Notes: generated from the sequence alone by a model not told the origin. Positions 1 through 5,107 are shown, counted from the stretch's first letter. The stretch is DNA of 5,375 nt from Gammaproteobacteria bacterium (GCA_015767355.1 JADWMH010000149.1:1-5375), one strand, 5' to 3'. Program-made: numbers and translations.

Positions 1-129
1 CTCGACCGCATCCTCGATATCGAATTGCGCCTGCGGCAGCACCTCGATGCCGGATTGTTCCAGCAATTGATTGATTTCACGGACTTTACCGGCGTTGTTT
101 GACGCCAGCACGATGCGTTGATTTGACAT
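1..129 (-). CDS. rdgB: RdgB/HAM1 family XTP/dITP pyrophosphatase, N-terminal part
   Basis: The minus strand from the ATG at 129-127 reads 43 codons without a stop and runs off the left edge. The protein begins MSNQRIVLASNNAGKVREIN, the classic N-terminus of the RdgB/HAM1 family: a beta strand, then an SNN-x-GK-x-(R/K)E loop that binds the triphosphate. Family members are about 195-205 residues, so roughly a fifth is visible. These cytoplasmic enzymes hydrolyse non-canonical purine nucleoside triphosphates (ITP, dITP, XTP) to the monophosphate plus pyrophosphate, keeping deaminated bases out of nucleic acids. The start is the only ATG preceding the conserved strand and matches the usual family length there; no strong Shine-Dalgarno is seen upstream. 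The gene is transcribed divergently from the toxin-antitoxin genes. The family is clear from the motif; the C-terminal part cannot be assessed. Confidence 0.92.
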   Translation of the reverse strand, partial: MSNQRIVLASNNAGKVREINQLLEQSGIEVLPQAQFDIEDAVE

Positions 130-163
130 GTTGAATTCAGTTGAAGTGTTTGGCAGGTCGCCT

Positions 164-172
164 ATCATATCA
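164..172 (-). promoter_or_regulatory. Possible extended -10 promoter for rdgB
   Basis: Read on the minus strand, 172-164 is TGATATGAT, an extended -10 element (TG-n-TATGAT). It lies about 35 bases before the rdgB ATG and would give a leader of roughly 28 nt. No good -35 hexamer is found at 16-18 bp; the sequence there reads AAAACA. An extended -10 can function without one. This is inferred from motif similarity only. Confidence 0.35.
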
Positions 173-229
173 TCGCCAGATAGAGTTGTTTTAAGAGACT
201 CCTAACCTGGAATGTTGTGCTAAAACACA

Positions 230-257
230 TTGACATACCAAATATGGTATATATACT
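230..257 (+). promoter_or_regulatory. Sigma70-type promoter of the toxin-antitoxin operon
   Basis: A perfect -35 hexamer TTGACA at 230-235 is followed, after 16 bp, by TATACT at 252-257, which matches five of six bases of the -10 consensus. The predicted transcription start is about 264, only about 3 nt before the toxin ATG at 267, so the mRNA would be leaderless or nearly so. Both promoter elements are overlapped by palindromes (see the operator entry), which suggests repression by the encoded antitoxin or antitoxin-toxin complex. The motif match is strong, but the start site is predicted, not observed. Confidence 0.75.
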
Positions 258-268
258 GTAACTGGTAT
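235..268 (+). promoter_or_regulatory. Twin 16-bp operator-like palindromes over the toxin-antitoxin promoter
   Basis: Site O1, 235-250, is a perfect palindrome ATACCA-AATA-TGGTAT lying between the -35 and -10 elements. Site O2, 253-268, has the same 6-4-6 geometry, ATACTG-TAAC-TGGTAT, with one half-site identical to O1 and the other matching at four of six positions. The centres are 18 bp apart, just under two helical turns, so two dimers could bind nearly the same face. O2 covers the -10, the predicted start site and the first two bases of the toxin ATG. The outermost half-sites also form a 7-bp inverted pair (234-240 and 263-269). Xre-type antitoxins commonly autorepress through such sites; assigning these to the neighbouring antitoxin is inference. 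Confidence 0.65.
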
Positions 269-548
269 GTGGACAATATACGAACATCGCAGTGTTGCAA
301 AGCAATTATCTTCAGCCTCAGATGATGTACTCAAGAGGTATGAAAAGTGGAAGGATATTGCAGCATTATCCGGGCCACAAGGGTTGCGAAAGCTTAAAGG
401 ATTGCACGATGAATCATTGTCTGGAAAATGGAAAGGTTACCGATCTTCATGTCTTAACTTGCAGTACAGAGTTATTTATAAAGTGGAGAAGGAGCATTTG
501 TATATCCAGGTAGAGAGAGTCACTCCTCACGACTATCGGAGGAAATAG
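267..548 (+). CDS. RelE/HigB-type toxin of a type II toxin-antitoxin system
   Basis: A 93-residue basic protein typical in size of the RelE/ParE superfamily. It has an N-terminal helical hairpin (about residues 8-32) and then the beta-sheet core. Typical core and tail features are the GKWKGYRS stretch (53-60), the LQYRVIYKVE strand (66-75) and the C-terminal TPHDYRRK (86-93). Candidate catalytic basic or aromatic residues are R59, R68, H88, Y90 and R91, by analogy with RelE-type ribosome-dependent mRNA interferases; whether this one cleaves mRNA or acts like ParE cannot be settled from sequence. The ATG at 267 is chosen because the MW-x-(I/V)-YEHRSV start is, from memory, typical of relatives. 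It has no Shine-Dalgarno and sits about 3 nt after the predicted transcription start. The toxin precedes its antitoxin, as in higBA operons, with one base between stop and next start. The AT-rich composition contrasts with ccm and suggests acquisition. Confidence 0.85.
   Translation: MWTIYEHRSVAKQLSSASDDVLKRYEKWKDIAALSGPQGLRKLKGLHDESLSGKWKGYRSSCLNLQYRVIYKVEKEHLYIQVERVTPHDYRRK
538..543 (+). promoter_or_regulatory. Strong ribosome binding site of the antitoxin
   Basis: GGAGGA lies inside the last codons of the toxin gene, 6 nt before the antitoxin ATG at 550. It is a near-perfect Shine-Dalgarno, whereas the toxin has none. This would favour antitoxin synthesis from the shared mRNA, the ratio a toxin-first operon needs. 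Confidence 0.75.
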
Positions 549-549
549 T

Positions 550-810
550 ATGAATAATTACACTAAAGCAAACAAGCAAATTGAGGTTTCTGTTGGCGAG
601 TCTTTAAAAATTCTTCGTGAATTCCAGGAACTGAGTCAAAATGAGTTGGCTGGGCTGACCAATATCCCCCAATCCACGATATCAGCTATAGAAAATGACA
701 GAATTCAACTTGGTGTAGAGAGAGCAAAGGTATTTGCAAGAGCGCTTCAATGCCATCCGGCAGTTTTAGTGTTCCCGGGTTGGGACATACAACATGAATC
801 GGCAGCATAA
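550..810 (+). CDS. Xre-family helix-turn-helix antitoxin
   Basis: An 86-residue protein with one Xre/Cro-type HTH domain at about residues 15-68. The scaffold and recognition helices are visible in LSQNELAGLTNIPQSTISAI (28-47), with the usual Q-x-ELA, a short turn, and Q-S-TIS-x-IE pattern. A short C-terminal tail rich in hydrophobic residues (69-80, ending FPGWDI) probably contacts the toxin. As antitoxin it would neutralise the upstream RelE/HigB-like toxin and, with it, bind the palindromes over the promoter at 235-268. The start follows the toxin stop by one base and has a strong Shine-Dalgarno at 538-543. The frame is intact, and length and architecture fit HigA-type antitoxins, though these are usually slightly longer. 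The exact family name is not fixed, so no gene symbol is given. Confidence 0.88.
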   Translation: MNNYTKANKQIEVSVGESLKILREFQELSQNELAGLTNIPQSTISAIENDRIQLGVERAKVFARALQCHPAVLVFPGWDIQHESAA

Positions 811-898
811 GTCCATCAAAGCCGTAAACGCAGATGGCGCTAATAAACGCGCCGCTGGTTATGGCTGGAGTTACAAGCTAGAACAATCTACAACCTAA
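794..898 (+). CDS. Unrecognised 34-codon ORF between antitoxin and hsdR remnant
   Basis: An ATG at 794 opens a 34-residue frame ending in TAA at 896-898, one base before the hsdR ATG at 900. It overlaps the last 17 bases of the antitoxin gene in another frame. The peptide is basic and polar (starts MNRQHKSIKAV, contains NKRAAGYGWSYK), with no membrane segment or motif I recognise. There is only a weak purine-rich stretch upstream and no clear Shine-Dalgarno. The tight fit between its neighbours is compatible with a coupling ORF, since hsdR has no obvious ribosome binding site. Chance, or the remnant of a lost gene, is at least as likely. A short GGCGC/GCGCC inverted repeat lies inside it at 836-853. 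Confidence 0.25.
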   Translation: MNRQHKSIKAVNADGANKRAAGYGWSYKLEQSTT

Positions 899-899
899 A

Positions 900-2113
900 A
901 TGGTAAATCAGAGCCCTGAACAGATCGCACGAGACACTATTGACGACCTCCTTAGAGCGTCAGGCTGGAGCGTTCAGGACAAGAACAGGATCGATCTGAA
1001 TGACGGTCAGGGGCAGGCTATACGGGAATACCTGACCGATGCAGGCCCGGCGGACTATGTGCTGTTTGTAGACAAAAAAGCGGTTGGCGTTATCGAGGCC
1101 AAGCGTGAAAGCAGAGGCGAAAATATCACCACGGTTGAAGAGCAGACCCAGGGCTATGCCAATGCCAGGCTTAAATGGGTCAGCAACATCGAGTCACTCT
1201 CCTTCCTCTATGAGAGCACCGGTGTCATTACCCGTTTCACCGATGGTCGTGATCCCAGGCCCCGTTCCAGAGAGGTATTCACCTTTCACCGTCCTGAAAC
1301 CCTCAAAGAGTGGCTGGAGCAGGGCGACTCCCTCAGAACGCGCCTGAATACCATTCCACCGCTCAATCCAGACAAACTCCCGGCAAAAGAGCTTGGACTG
1401 CGCGACTGCCAGGAAATCGCCATCAGCAACCTGGAAGAGTCTTTTAAACTGGATAAACCCAGAGCCCTGATCCAGATGGCCACCGGCGCCGGCAAGACCT
1501 ATACCGCCATCACCACCATGTACAGGATTCTCAAGCACGCCAGGGGCAAGCGCATCCTGTTCCTGGTGGATACCAAAAACCTGGGCGAACAGGCTGAGAA
1601 GGAGATGCTCTCTTTCACCCCGGCGACGACAACCGCAAGTTCACCGAACTCTATGCGGTACAGAGATTAAAAAGTTCCAGCGTCCCTAAAGACACCCAGG
1701 TCTGCATCAGCACCATCCAGCGCATGTACTCCATACTCAAGGGTGAAGAGCTGGATGATGCCCTGGAAGAGCTGAATCCGGCAGAACAACTCACCAGGCC
1801 CAAAGAGCCGAAACCTGTCGTCTACAATCCCAGGGTGCCTATCGAGTTTTTCGACTTCATCATTATCGATGAGTGTCACCGATCCATCTACAACCTGTGG
1901 CAACAGCTACTGGACTATTTCGACGCCTATCTGATAGGCCTCACCGCCACACCGGATAACCGCACCTACGGCTTCTTCAAACAGAATGTGGTGAGTCACT
2001 ACGACCACGAAAGGGCCGTCGCCGATGGCGTCAATGTAGGCAATGAGATCTACACCATCGATACCCAAATAACGAAGCGGGGTGCGGAGCTAAAAGCCAG
2101 GCAGCAGATAGAA
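900..2113 (+). pseudogene. hsdR: Type I restriction enzyme HsdR, truncated and frameshifted remnant
   Basis: The frame opened at 900 encodes the N-terminal nuclease and first motor domain of a type I restriction endonuclease R subunit. A PD-(D/E)xK-like core is visible (D52, E66-A-K68) with a QxxxY motif at Q82-Y86. A Q-motif-like RDCQ follows at 168-171, then Walker A MATGAGKT at 193-200. The frame then breaks at the CCCC run 1618-1621 and stops at 1668-1670. From 1622 a second frame continues without overlap (GDDNRKFTELYAVQ), giving the Walker B DECH box at 1868-1879 and motif III LTATP (1940-1954). Similarity to HsdR ends near GAELKARQQIE (to 2113); the second RecA domain and C-terminal helices are absent. 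About 404 codons remain of a family usually about 800-1000 residues long. The missing C in the run explains the frameshift simply. No Shine-Dalgarno precedes 900. The restriction enzyme cannot work from this locus. Confidence 0.9.
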
Positions 2114-2573
2114 CTCCACACCATTCTAAGGTTGCCTACCGGTATCTTTTATGCCAACGGCGTAAAGGCAAACGTGCTGTTCTTTGACAATCGCCCAGCG
2201 CAAAAAGAGCCCTGGACCAAAGCCGTATGGATATATGACTACAGAACCAATATCCATCACACCCTCAAAAAGAAACCCATGCGCCTGGAGCACCTGCAGG
2301 AATTCATCGCGTGCTATAACCCGCAAAACCGGCACGACAGAAAAGAGAGCTGGAAGCCTGAAACAAACCCGCAAGGAAGATGGCGTCAATACGACTACAA
2401 GGAGATTCTGGCCAGGGACAAAACCAGTCTCGATATATTCTGGTTAAAGGACAAGTCACTCGCCGATCTGGATAACCTGCCTGATCCGGAAAATCTGGCA
2501 GAAGAGATTATCGAAAACATTGAAGCGGGGGTTGAATAATTTTAGAGAAATAGCATTAAGTTTAGGAGGGTAA
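2114..2573 (+). pseudogene. hsdM: Type I methyltransferase HsdM, C-terminal fragment fused to hsdR remnant
   Basis: From about 2114 the same frame switches to the C-terminal region of the HsdM N6-adenine DNA methyltransferase. The visible landmarks are LHTILRLPTGIFYANGVKAN, then VLFFDNRPA, a W-x-YDYRTN-x-HHTLKK stretch, RHDRKESW-x-PETNP-x-GRW, and DKTSLDIFWLKDKSLADLDN. These 141 codons end at TAA 2537-2539. The SAM-binding region and the catalytic NPP(F/Y) motif are missing, so no methylation is possible. After the stop, a frame offset by one base from 2538 reads NFREIALSLGG and stops at 2571-2573, which looks like the ordinary HsdM tail. An extra T at about 2537 therefore probably truncated the gene. 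The purine tract AGGAGGG at 2564-2570 may be the old ribosome binding site of a lost hsdS. The open frame from the second half of hsdR through here is 1622-2539. Confidence 0.88.
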
Positions 2574-2582
2574 GCGTAAGTT

Positions 2583-2711
2583 CTCAATGATCCCGTGCAA
2601 AGTTGGGTCTGCATAGGATGTGTTGAGCTTGCGAAGCGCATCGATCATGCATGATGCGCTTCGTGCCTCAGCACATCCTATGAACCTTTCGAATTGCACG
2701 GGATCATTGAG
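2583..2711. repeat. 129-bp composite palindrome, paired inverted REP-like units (BIME-like)
   Basis: Outer arms 2583-2600 and 2694-2711 are perfect 18-bp inverted repeats (left arm begins CTCAATGATCCCG). Inside, 2612-2622 (CATAGGATGTG) pairs with 2672-2682 over 11 bp, and 2632-2642 (CGAAGCGCATC) pairs with 2653-2663 over 11 bp, around a loop with ATGCAT. Each half holds a REP-like unit that opens TAGGATGTG and closes GAAGCGCATC (2614-2642 on plus, 2681-2653 on minus), and each can fold its own hairpin. This resembles bacterial interspersed mosaic elements mobilised by RAYT (Transposase_17-type) proteins, but the outer arms are also compatible with a MITE. No T-tract follows, so it is not a typical terminator, though it could stabilise or attenuate RNA. 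No clear target-site duplication is seen; AGTTC at 2579-2583 and 2714-2718 is only suggestive. Confidence 0.85.
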
Positions 2712-2875
2712 GTAGTTCCAGCGCGTAGCTAAAAAAGTTAAGGCGTCGACAGAATCAATCAGAGTATTTCTGCTGGACTTACCCTGTAAATCTTCAGGCA
2801 ATCGCTATTCAGAGGAAAAATAGGTTAAAATGTCAGGCCTTTAATTCTATAGCAATTTAATTCCTCTCCATCTCT
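2712..2875. other. Intergenic region before ccmA, AT-rich, no clear gene
   Basis: This stretch holds no recognisable gene on the plus strand. A minus-strand frame crosses it (ATG at 2801) and runs through the palindrome, but its protein matches nothing I know. A weak sigma70-like pair lies at 2825-2830 (TTAAAA) and 2848-2853 (TATAGC) with a 17-bp spacer, each four of six to consensus, and could start the ccm transcript near 2860. No operator or terminator is evident. Confidence 0.5.
2825..2853 (+). promoter_or_regulatory. Weak candidate promoter for the ccm operon
   Basis: TTAAAA at 2825-2830 and TATAGC at 2848-2853 are separated by 17 bp. They would place a start near 2860, about 16 nt before the ccmA GTG. 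Both hexamers match consensus at only four positions in AT-rich DNA, so a chance match is quite possible. Position before the first ccm gene is the main support. Confidence 0.25.
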
Positions 2876-3517
2876 GTGACCGACTTAGCAAACTCCACAG
2901 TTCATCTGCAGGCTGATTCAGTCGAGTGCAGCCGTGATGATCGCCTCCTGTTCGAGAATCTCTCTGTCGAAGTATCCGGCGGCGAAGCGCTGATCCTGGA
3001 AGGACGCAATGGCACCGGCAAGACCACACTGCTGCGCATATTGTGTGGACTGCGCCGTCCGGATGAGGGCGAGGTGTGCTGGAGCGGTGTTCCCATCGAG
3101 GAGTGCGCCGTCGATTTTCATCGCCACATGGTCTATGTAGGTCATCTCGACGGCATCAAGCGCGAGCTGACTGCTTTGGAAAATTTGCGTGTGTTGCAGA
3201 CACTCAGCGGCAGGGGAAGATACAGCGTGGAAGAGGCGCTGGAAGCTGTCAAACTGGGCGGTTTCGAAGATATTCCGGTGCACTATCTCTCAGCAGGGCA
3301 GAAACGTCGCGCTGCGCTGGCGCGTCTGCTGGTGACCGACGCCCGCCTTTGGGTATTGGACGAGCCATTCACCTCGCTGGATGTGCATGGCATCGAGCTG
3401 GTCGAGACTCTCATGGACAGGCATCTCTCTGCCGCCGGAGCCCTGGTGATGACATCCCACCACCAGGTCAATCTCTCAGCAGGCGTCATCAAACGCCTGA
3501 ATCTATCGGAGGGGTAG
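2876..3517 (+). CDS. ccmA: CcmA, heme exporter ABC ATP-binding subunit
   Basis: A 213-residue ABC ATPase, the usual length of CcmA. In order: an A-loop region near C19-LLF26, Walker A GRNGTGKT (43-50), signature LSAGQ (138-142), Walker B LWVLDEP (158-164), a D-loop SLD (167-169) and the H-loop TSHH (193-196). All catalytic elements are intact. CcmA dimerises on the cytoplasmic side of CcmB; ATP hydrolysis by CcmAB is needed to release heme-loaded CcmE from CcmC/CcmD during c-type cytochrome maturation, rather than simply pumping heme. The start is GTG: an in-frame TAA at 2858-2860 leaves no ATG or other common start before the conserved N-terminus. No Shine-Dalgarno precedes it, and the upstream bases are pyrimidine-rich. 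It overlaps nothing and lies 3 nt before ccmB. Identification is firm; the start is by elimination. Confidence 0.95.
   Translation: MTDLANSTVHLQADSVECSRDDRLLFENLSVEVSGGEALILEGRNGTGKTTLLRILCGLRRPDEGEVCWSGVPIEECAVDFHRHMVYVGHLDGIKRELTALENLRVLQTLSGRGRYSVEEALEAVKLGGFEDIPVHYLSAGQKRRAALARLLVTDARLWVLDEPFTSLDVHGIELVETLMDRHLSAAGALVMTSHHQVNLSAGVIKRLNLSEG
3508..3514 (+). promoter_or_regulatory. Ribosome binding site of ccmB
   Basis: GGAGGGG lies 6 nt before the ccmB ATG at 3521, inside the last codons of ccmA. It is the strongest Shine-Dalgarno in the ccm cluster and fixes the ccmB start. Confidence 0.75.
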
Positions 3518-3520
3518 GCG

Positions 3521-4195
3521 ATGTCTGTATGGCAAGCATTTATTGAGCTGTTAAAACGCGATCTGCGGTTGGCGATGCGTCGCCGCGCCGAGATCGCCAA
3601 TCCGCTGCTCTTTTTTGTGATGGTGATCGTGCTGTTTCCGCTGGGTGTCGGCGCTGAACCGAATCTGCTGGAACGCATGTCCGCCGGCGTCGTGTGGGTG
3701 GCTGCATTGCTGGCGGCGCTGTTGACGCTGGACAGCATTTTTCGCTCGGATTTTGAGGACGGCACTCTCGAGCAACTGCTGCTCAGCGCCCAGCCGCTCT
3801 CGGTCATGGTGCTGGCAAAGGTGGTCGCCCACTGGCTGGTCACCGGTCTGCCGCTGCTGCTGGTCGCGCCTTTGCTGGCGATGCTGCTGGGAATGAAACC
3901 AGCAGCCATGGGAACCTTGATGCTTTCGTTGTTGCTGGGGACGCCGGTGCTGAGCCTCATCGGCGCTATAGGCGTGGCATTAACCGTGGGACTGCGCCGC
4001 GCCGGTGTGATATTGTCGCTGCTGGTTTTGCCGCTGTATGTGCCGGTATTGATCTTCGGCGCCGCAGCTGTGGATGCTGCGGCTTCCGGGCTTCCGGTCG
4101 CCGGACAGCTCTATATTCTTGCTGCTTTTCTGGCGATGGCGCTTTCGCTGGCGCCGGTGGCTGCTGCTTCTGCATTACGTATCAGTTTGAGTTGA
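3521..4195 (+). CDS. ccmB: CcmB, heme exporter membrane permease subunit
   Basis: A 224-residue inner-membrane protein; family members are about 220 residues. A basic cytoplasmic N-terminus (KRDLRLAMRRRAE, 12-24) is followed by about six hydrophobic segments, roughly at 27-45, 55-71, 98-123, 128-155, 160-183 and 196-219. The conserved DFEDGTLEQLLLS loop (77-89) is characteristic of CcmB and probably contacts CcmA. With CcmA it forms the ABC complex that acts with CcmC and CcmD in heme delivery to CcmE. Translation starts 3 nt after ccmA with a strong Shine-Dalgarno, so it is in the same operon; the stop is one base before the ccmC start. The frame is intact. Confidence 0.95.
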   Translation: MSVWQAFIELLKRDLRLAMRRRAEIANPLLFFVMVIVLFPLGVGAEPNLLERMSAGVVWVAALLAALLTLDSIFRSDFEDGTLEQLLLSAQPLSVMVLAKVVAHWLVTGLPLLLVAPLLAMLLGMKPAAMGTLMLSLLLGTPVLSLIGAIGVALTVGLRRAGVILSLLVLPLYVPVLIFGAAAVDAAASGLPVAGQLYILAAFLAMALSLAPVAAASALRISLS

Positions 4196-4196
4196 T

Positions 4197-4943
4197 ATGA
4201 ATAGTTTCATGAAATGGTTTCACAAGTGGGGCTCTCCGCCCTGGTTCTACCGGGTCAGCGGCAAGATGCTGCCGTGGTTGACAGGGCTGTTCGTCATCAC
4301 CCTGGTTTATGGCCTTTATGCCGGCCTGGTGCTGGCGCCCGCCGATTATCAGCAGGGCGACAGCTTTCGCATCATCTATGTGCATGTGCCAGCCGCCTGG
4401 ATGGGGATGTTCATCTACATGGTGATGGCCGCTGCTGCGCTGGTACACCTGGTTTGGCGCATGAAGATGGCTGACGTAGTGCTCATCAGCAGCGCTCCAA
4501 TTGGCGCTGCATTCGCCTTTATTGCGCTGGTAACAGGCTCTTTGTGGGGCAAGCCGATGTGGGGCACCTGGTGGACCTGGGATGCGCGCCTGACATCGGA
4601 GTTGCTGCTGCTGTTTATCTATCTGGGGATCATTGCGCTGCACTCTGCGGTGGAGGATCGTCAGAGCGCCGGCCGGGCAACTGCTGTGCTGACGCTGGTC
4701 GGCGTGGTCAATATTCCGATTATTCACTACTCGGTGGTGTGGTGGAACACGCTGCACCAGGGAACGACGGTGATGAGACTGGATGGTCCGGCTATGGCCC
4801 CGGAAATGTTGTGGCCTCTATTATCAATGGCAATTGCTTTTAAACTCTATTACGTTATCGTGATGATGCTGAGCGCACGCGGTGAAATACTGGCGCGCGA
4901 GACAAAAAGTCGCTGGGTGCGTGAACTGGTTGGTGGTGAGTGA
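4197..4943 (+). CDS. ccmC: CcmC, heme-handling WWD-domain membrane protein
   Basis: A 248-residue inner-membrane protein of the heme handling family, near the typical 240-250 residues. The periplasmic tryptophan-rich WWD domain is clear at GKPMWGTWWTWDAR (118-131). The two conserved axial histidines are present: H63 in YVHVPAA and H187 in WWNTLHQ, matching H60 and H184 of the Escherichia coli protein. Six membrane segments are visible around these loops. CcmC binds heme at the periplasmic face and attaches it covalently to the CcmE histidine, helped by CcmD. The ATG at 4197 has no strong Shine-Dalgarno but begins one base after the ccmB stop, so coupling is likely. An internal ATG at 4209 would remove four residues and cannot be excluded. 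The stop overlaps the ccmD start. Confidence 0.97.
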   Translation: MNSFMKWFHKWGSPPWFYRVSGKMLPWLTGLFVITLVYGLYAGLVLAPADYQQGDSFRIIYVHVPAAWMGMFIYMVMAAAALVHLVWRMKMADVVLISSAPIGAAFAFIALVTGSLWGKPMWGTWWTWDARLTSELLLLFIYLGIIALHSAVEDRQSAGRATAVLTLVGVVNIPIIHYSVVWWNTLHQGTTVMRLDGPAMAPEMLWPLLSMAIAFKLYYVIVMMLSARGEILARETKSRWVRELVGGE

Positions 4944-5107
4944 TGTCTGAGTTTTTTCATATGGGCGGATACGCCTTTTATGTCTGGAGTTCGGTTGGCG
5001 TGACTGCAGTGGTGATGATCGCTCTTGCAGCGTCAGCAATCCTCAGGCACAGACGCGAATTATGTCGTATTTCACGTCGTTTGAGACGAGAGAGGAAAAG
5101 TGTATGA
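4943..5107 (+). CDS. ccmD: CcmD, small membrane protein of heme delivery
   Basis: A 54-residue protein too short for many gene callers. It has the CcmD hallmarks: an aromatic N-terminus MGGYAFYVWSS (7-17), one membrane helix (about 15-34), then a strongly basic cytoplasmic tail (RHRRELCRISRRLRRERK, 35-52). CcmD associates with CcmC and CcmE and is needed for release of holo-CcmE from the CcmABCD complex. The start ATG overlaps the last base of the ccmC stop (TGATG), with GGTGGTGAG just upstream; its own stop overlaps the ccmE start (ATGA). Position between ccmC and ccmE is conserved in System I operons and supports the call more than the weakly conserved sequence. An internal ATG at codon 7 is an alternative start. 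Confidence 0.9.
   Translation: MSEFFHMGGYAFYVWSSVGVTAVVMIALAASAILRHRRELCRISRRLRRERKSV

Noticed and set aside
292..513. 73-codon plus-strand frame inside the toxin gene
   Set aside because: It overlaps the toxin in another frame, has no domain resemblance, and the 93-residue frame carries clear RelE-family features.
836..853. Possible terminator hairpin after the antitoxin
   Set aside because: Only a 5-bp GGCGC/GCGCC stem with an 8-base loop and no following T-tract.
1194..1538. Long minus-strand frame across hsdR
   Set aside because: Antisense to clear HsdR motifs including Walker A; composition is that of a shadow frame.
1614..1626. Programmed ribosomal frameshift in hsdR
   Set aside because: No canonical slippery heptamer or clear downstream stimulatory structure, and HsdR is not known to need recoding; a lost C in the run explains it.
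900..2573. A new restriction-like nuclease-helicase defence system
   Set aside because: All segments are explained by known HsdR and HsdM families; truncation and two frameshifts point to decay rather than a novel system.
2583..2711. Palindrome as an intrinsic terminator or a CRISPR repeat
   Set aside because: No T-tract at either end, and units are inverted and single rather than regularly spaced direct repeats with spacers.
3283..3960. 225-codon minus-strand frame across ccmA and ccmB
   Set aside because: Serine- and arginine-rich antisense frame typical of GC-rich genes; the plus strand encodes textbook CcmA and CcmB.
4182..4757. 191-codon minus-strand frame across ccmC
   Set aside because: Antisense to the WWD domain and conserved histidines of CcmC; no recognisable protein features.
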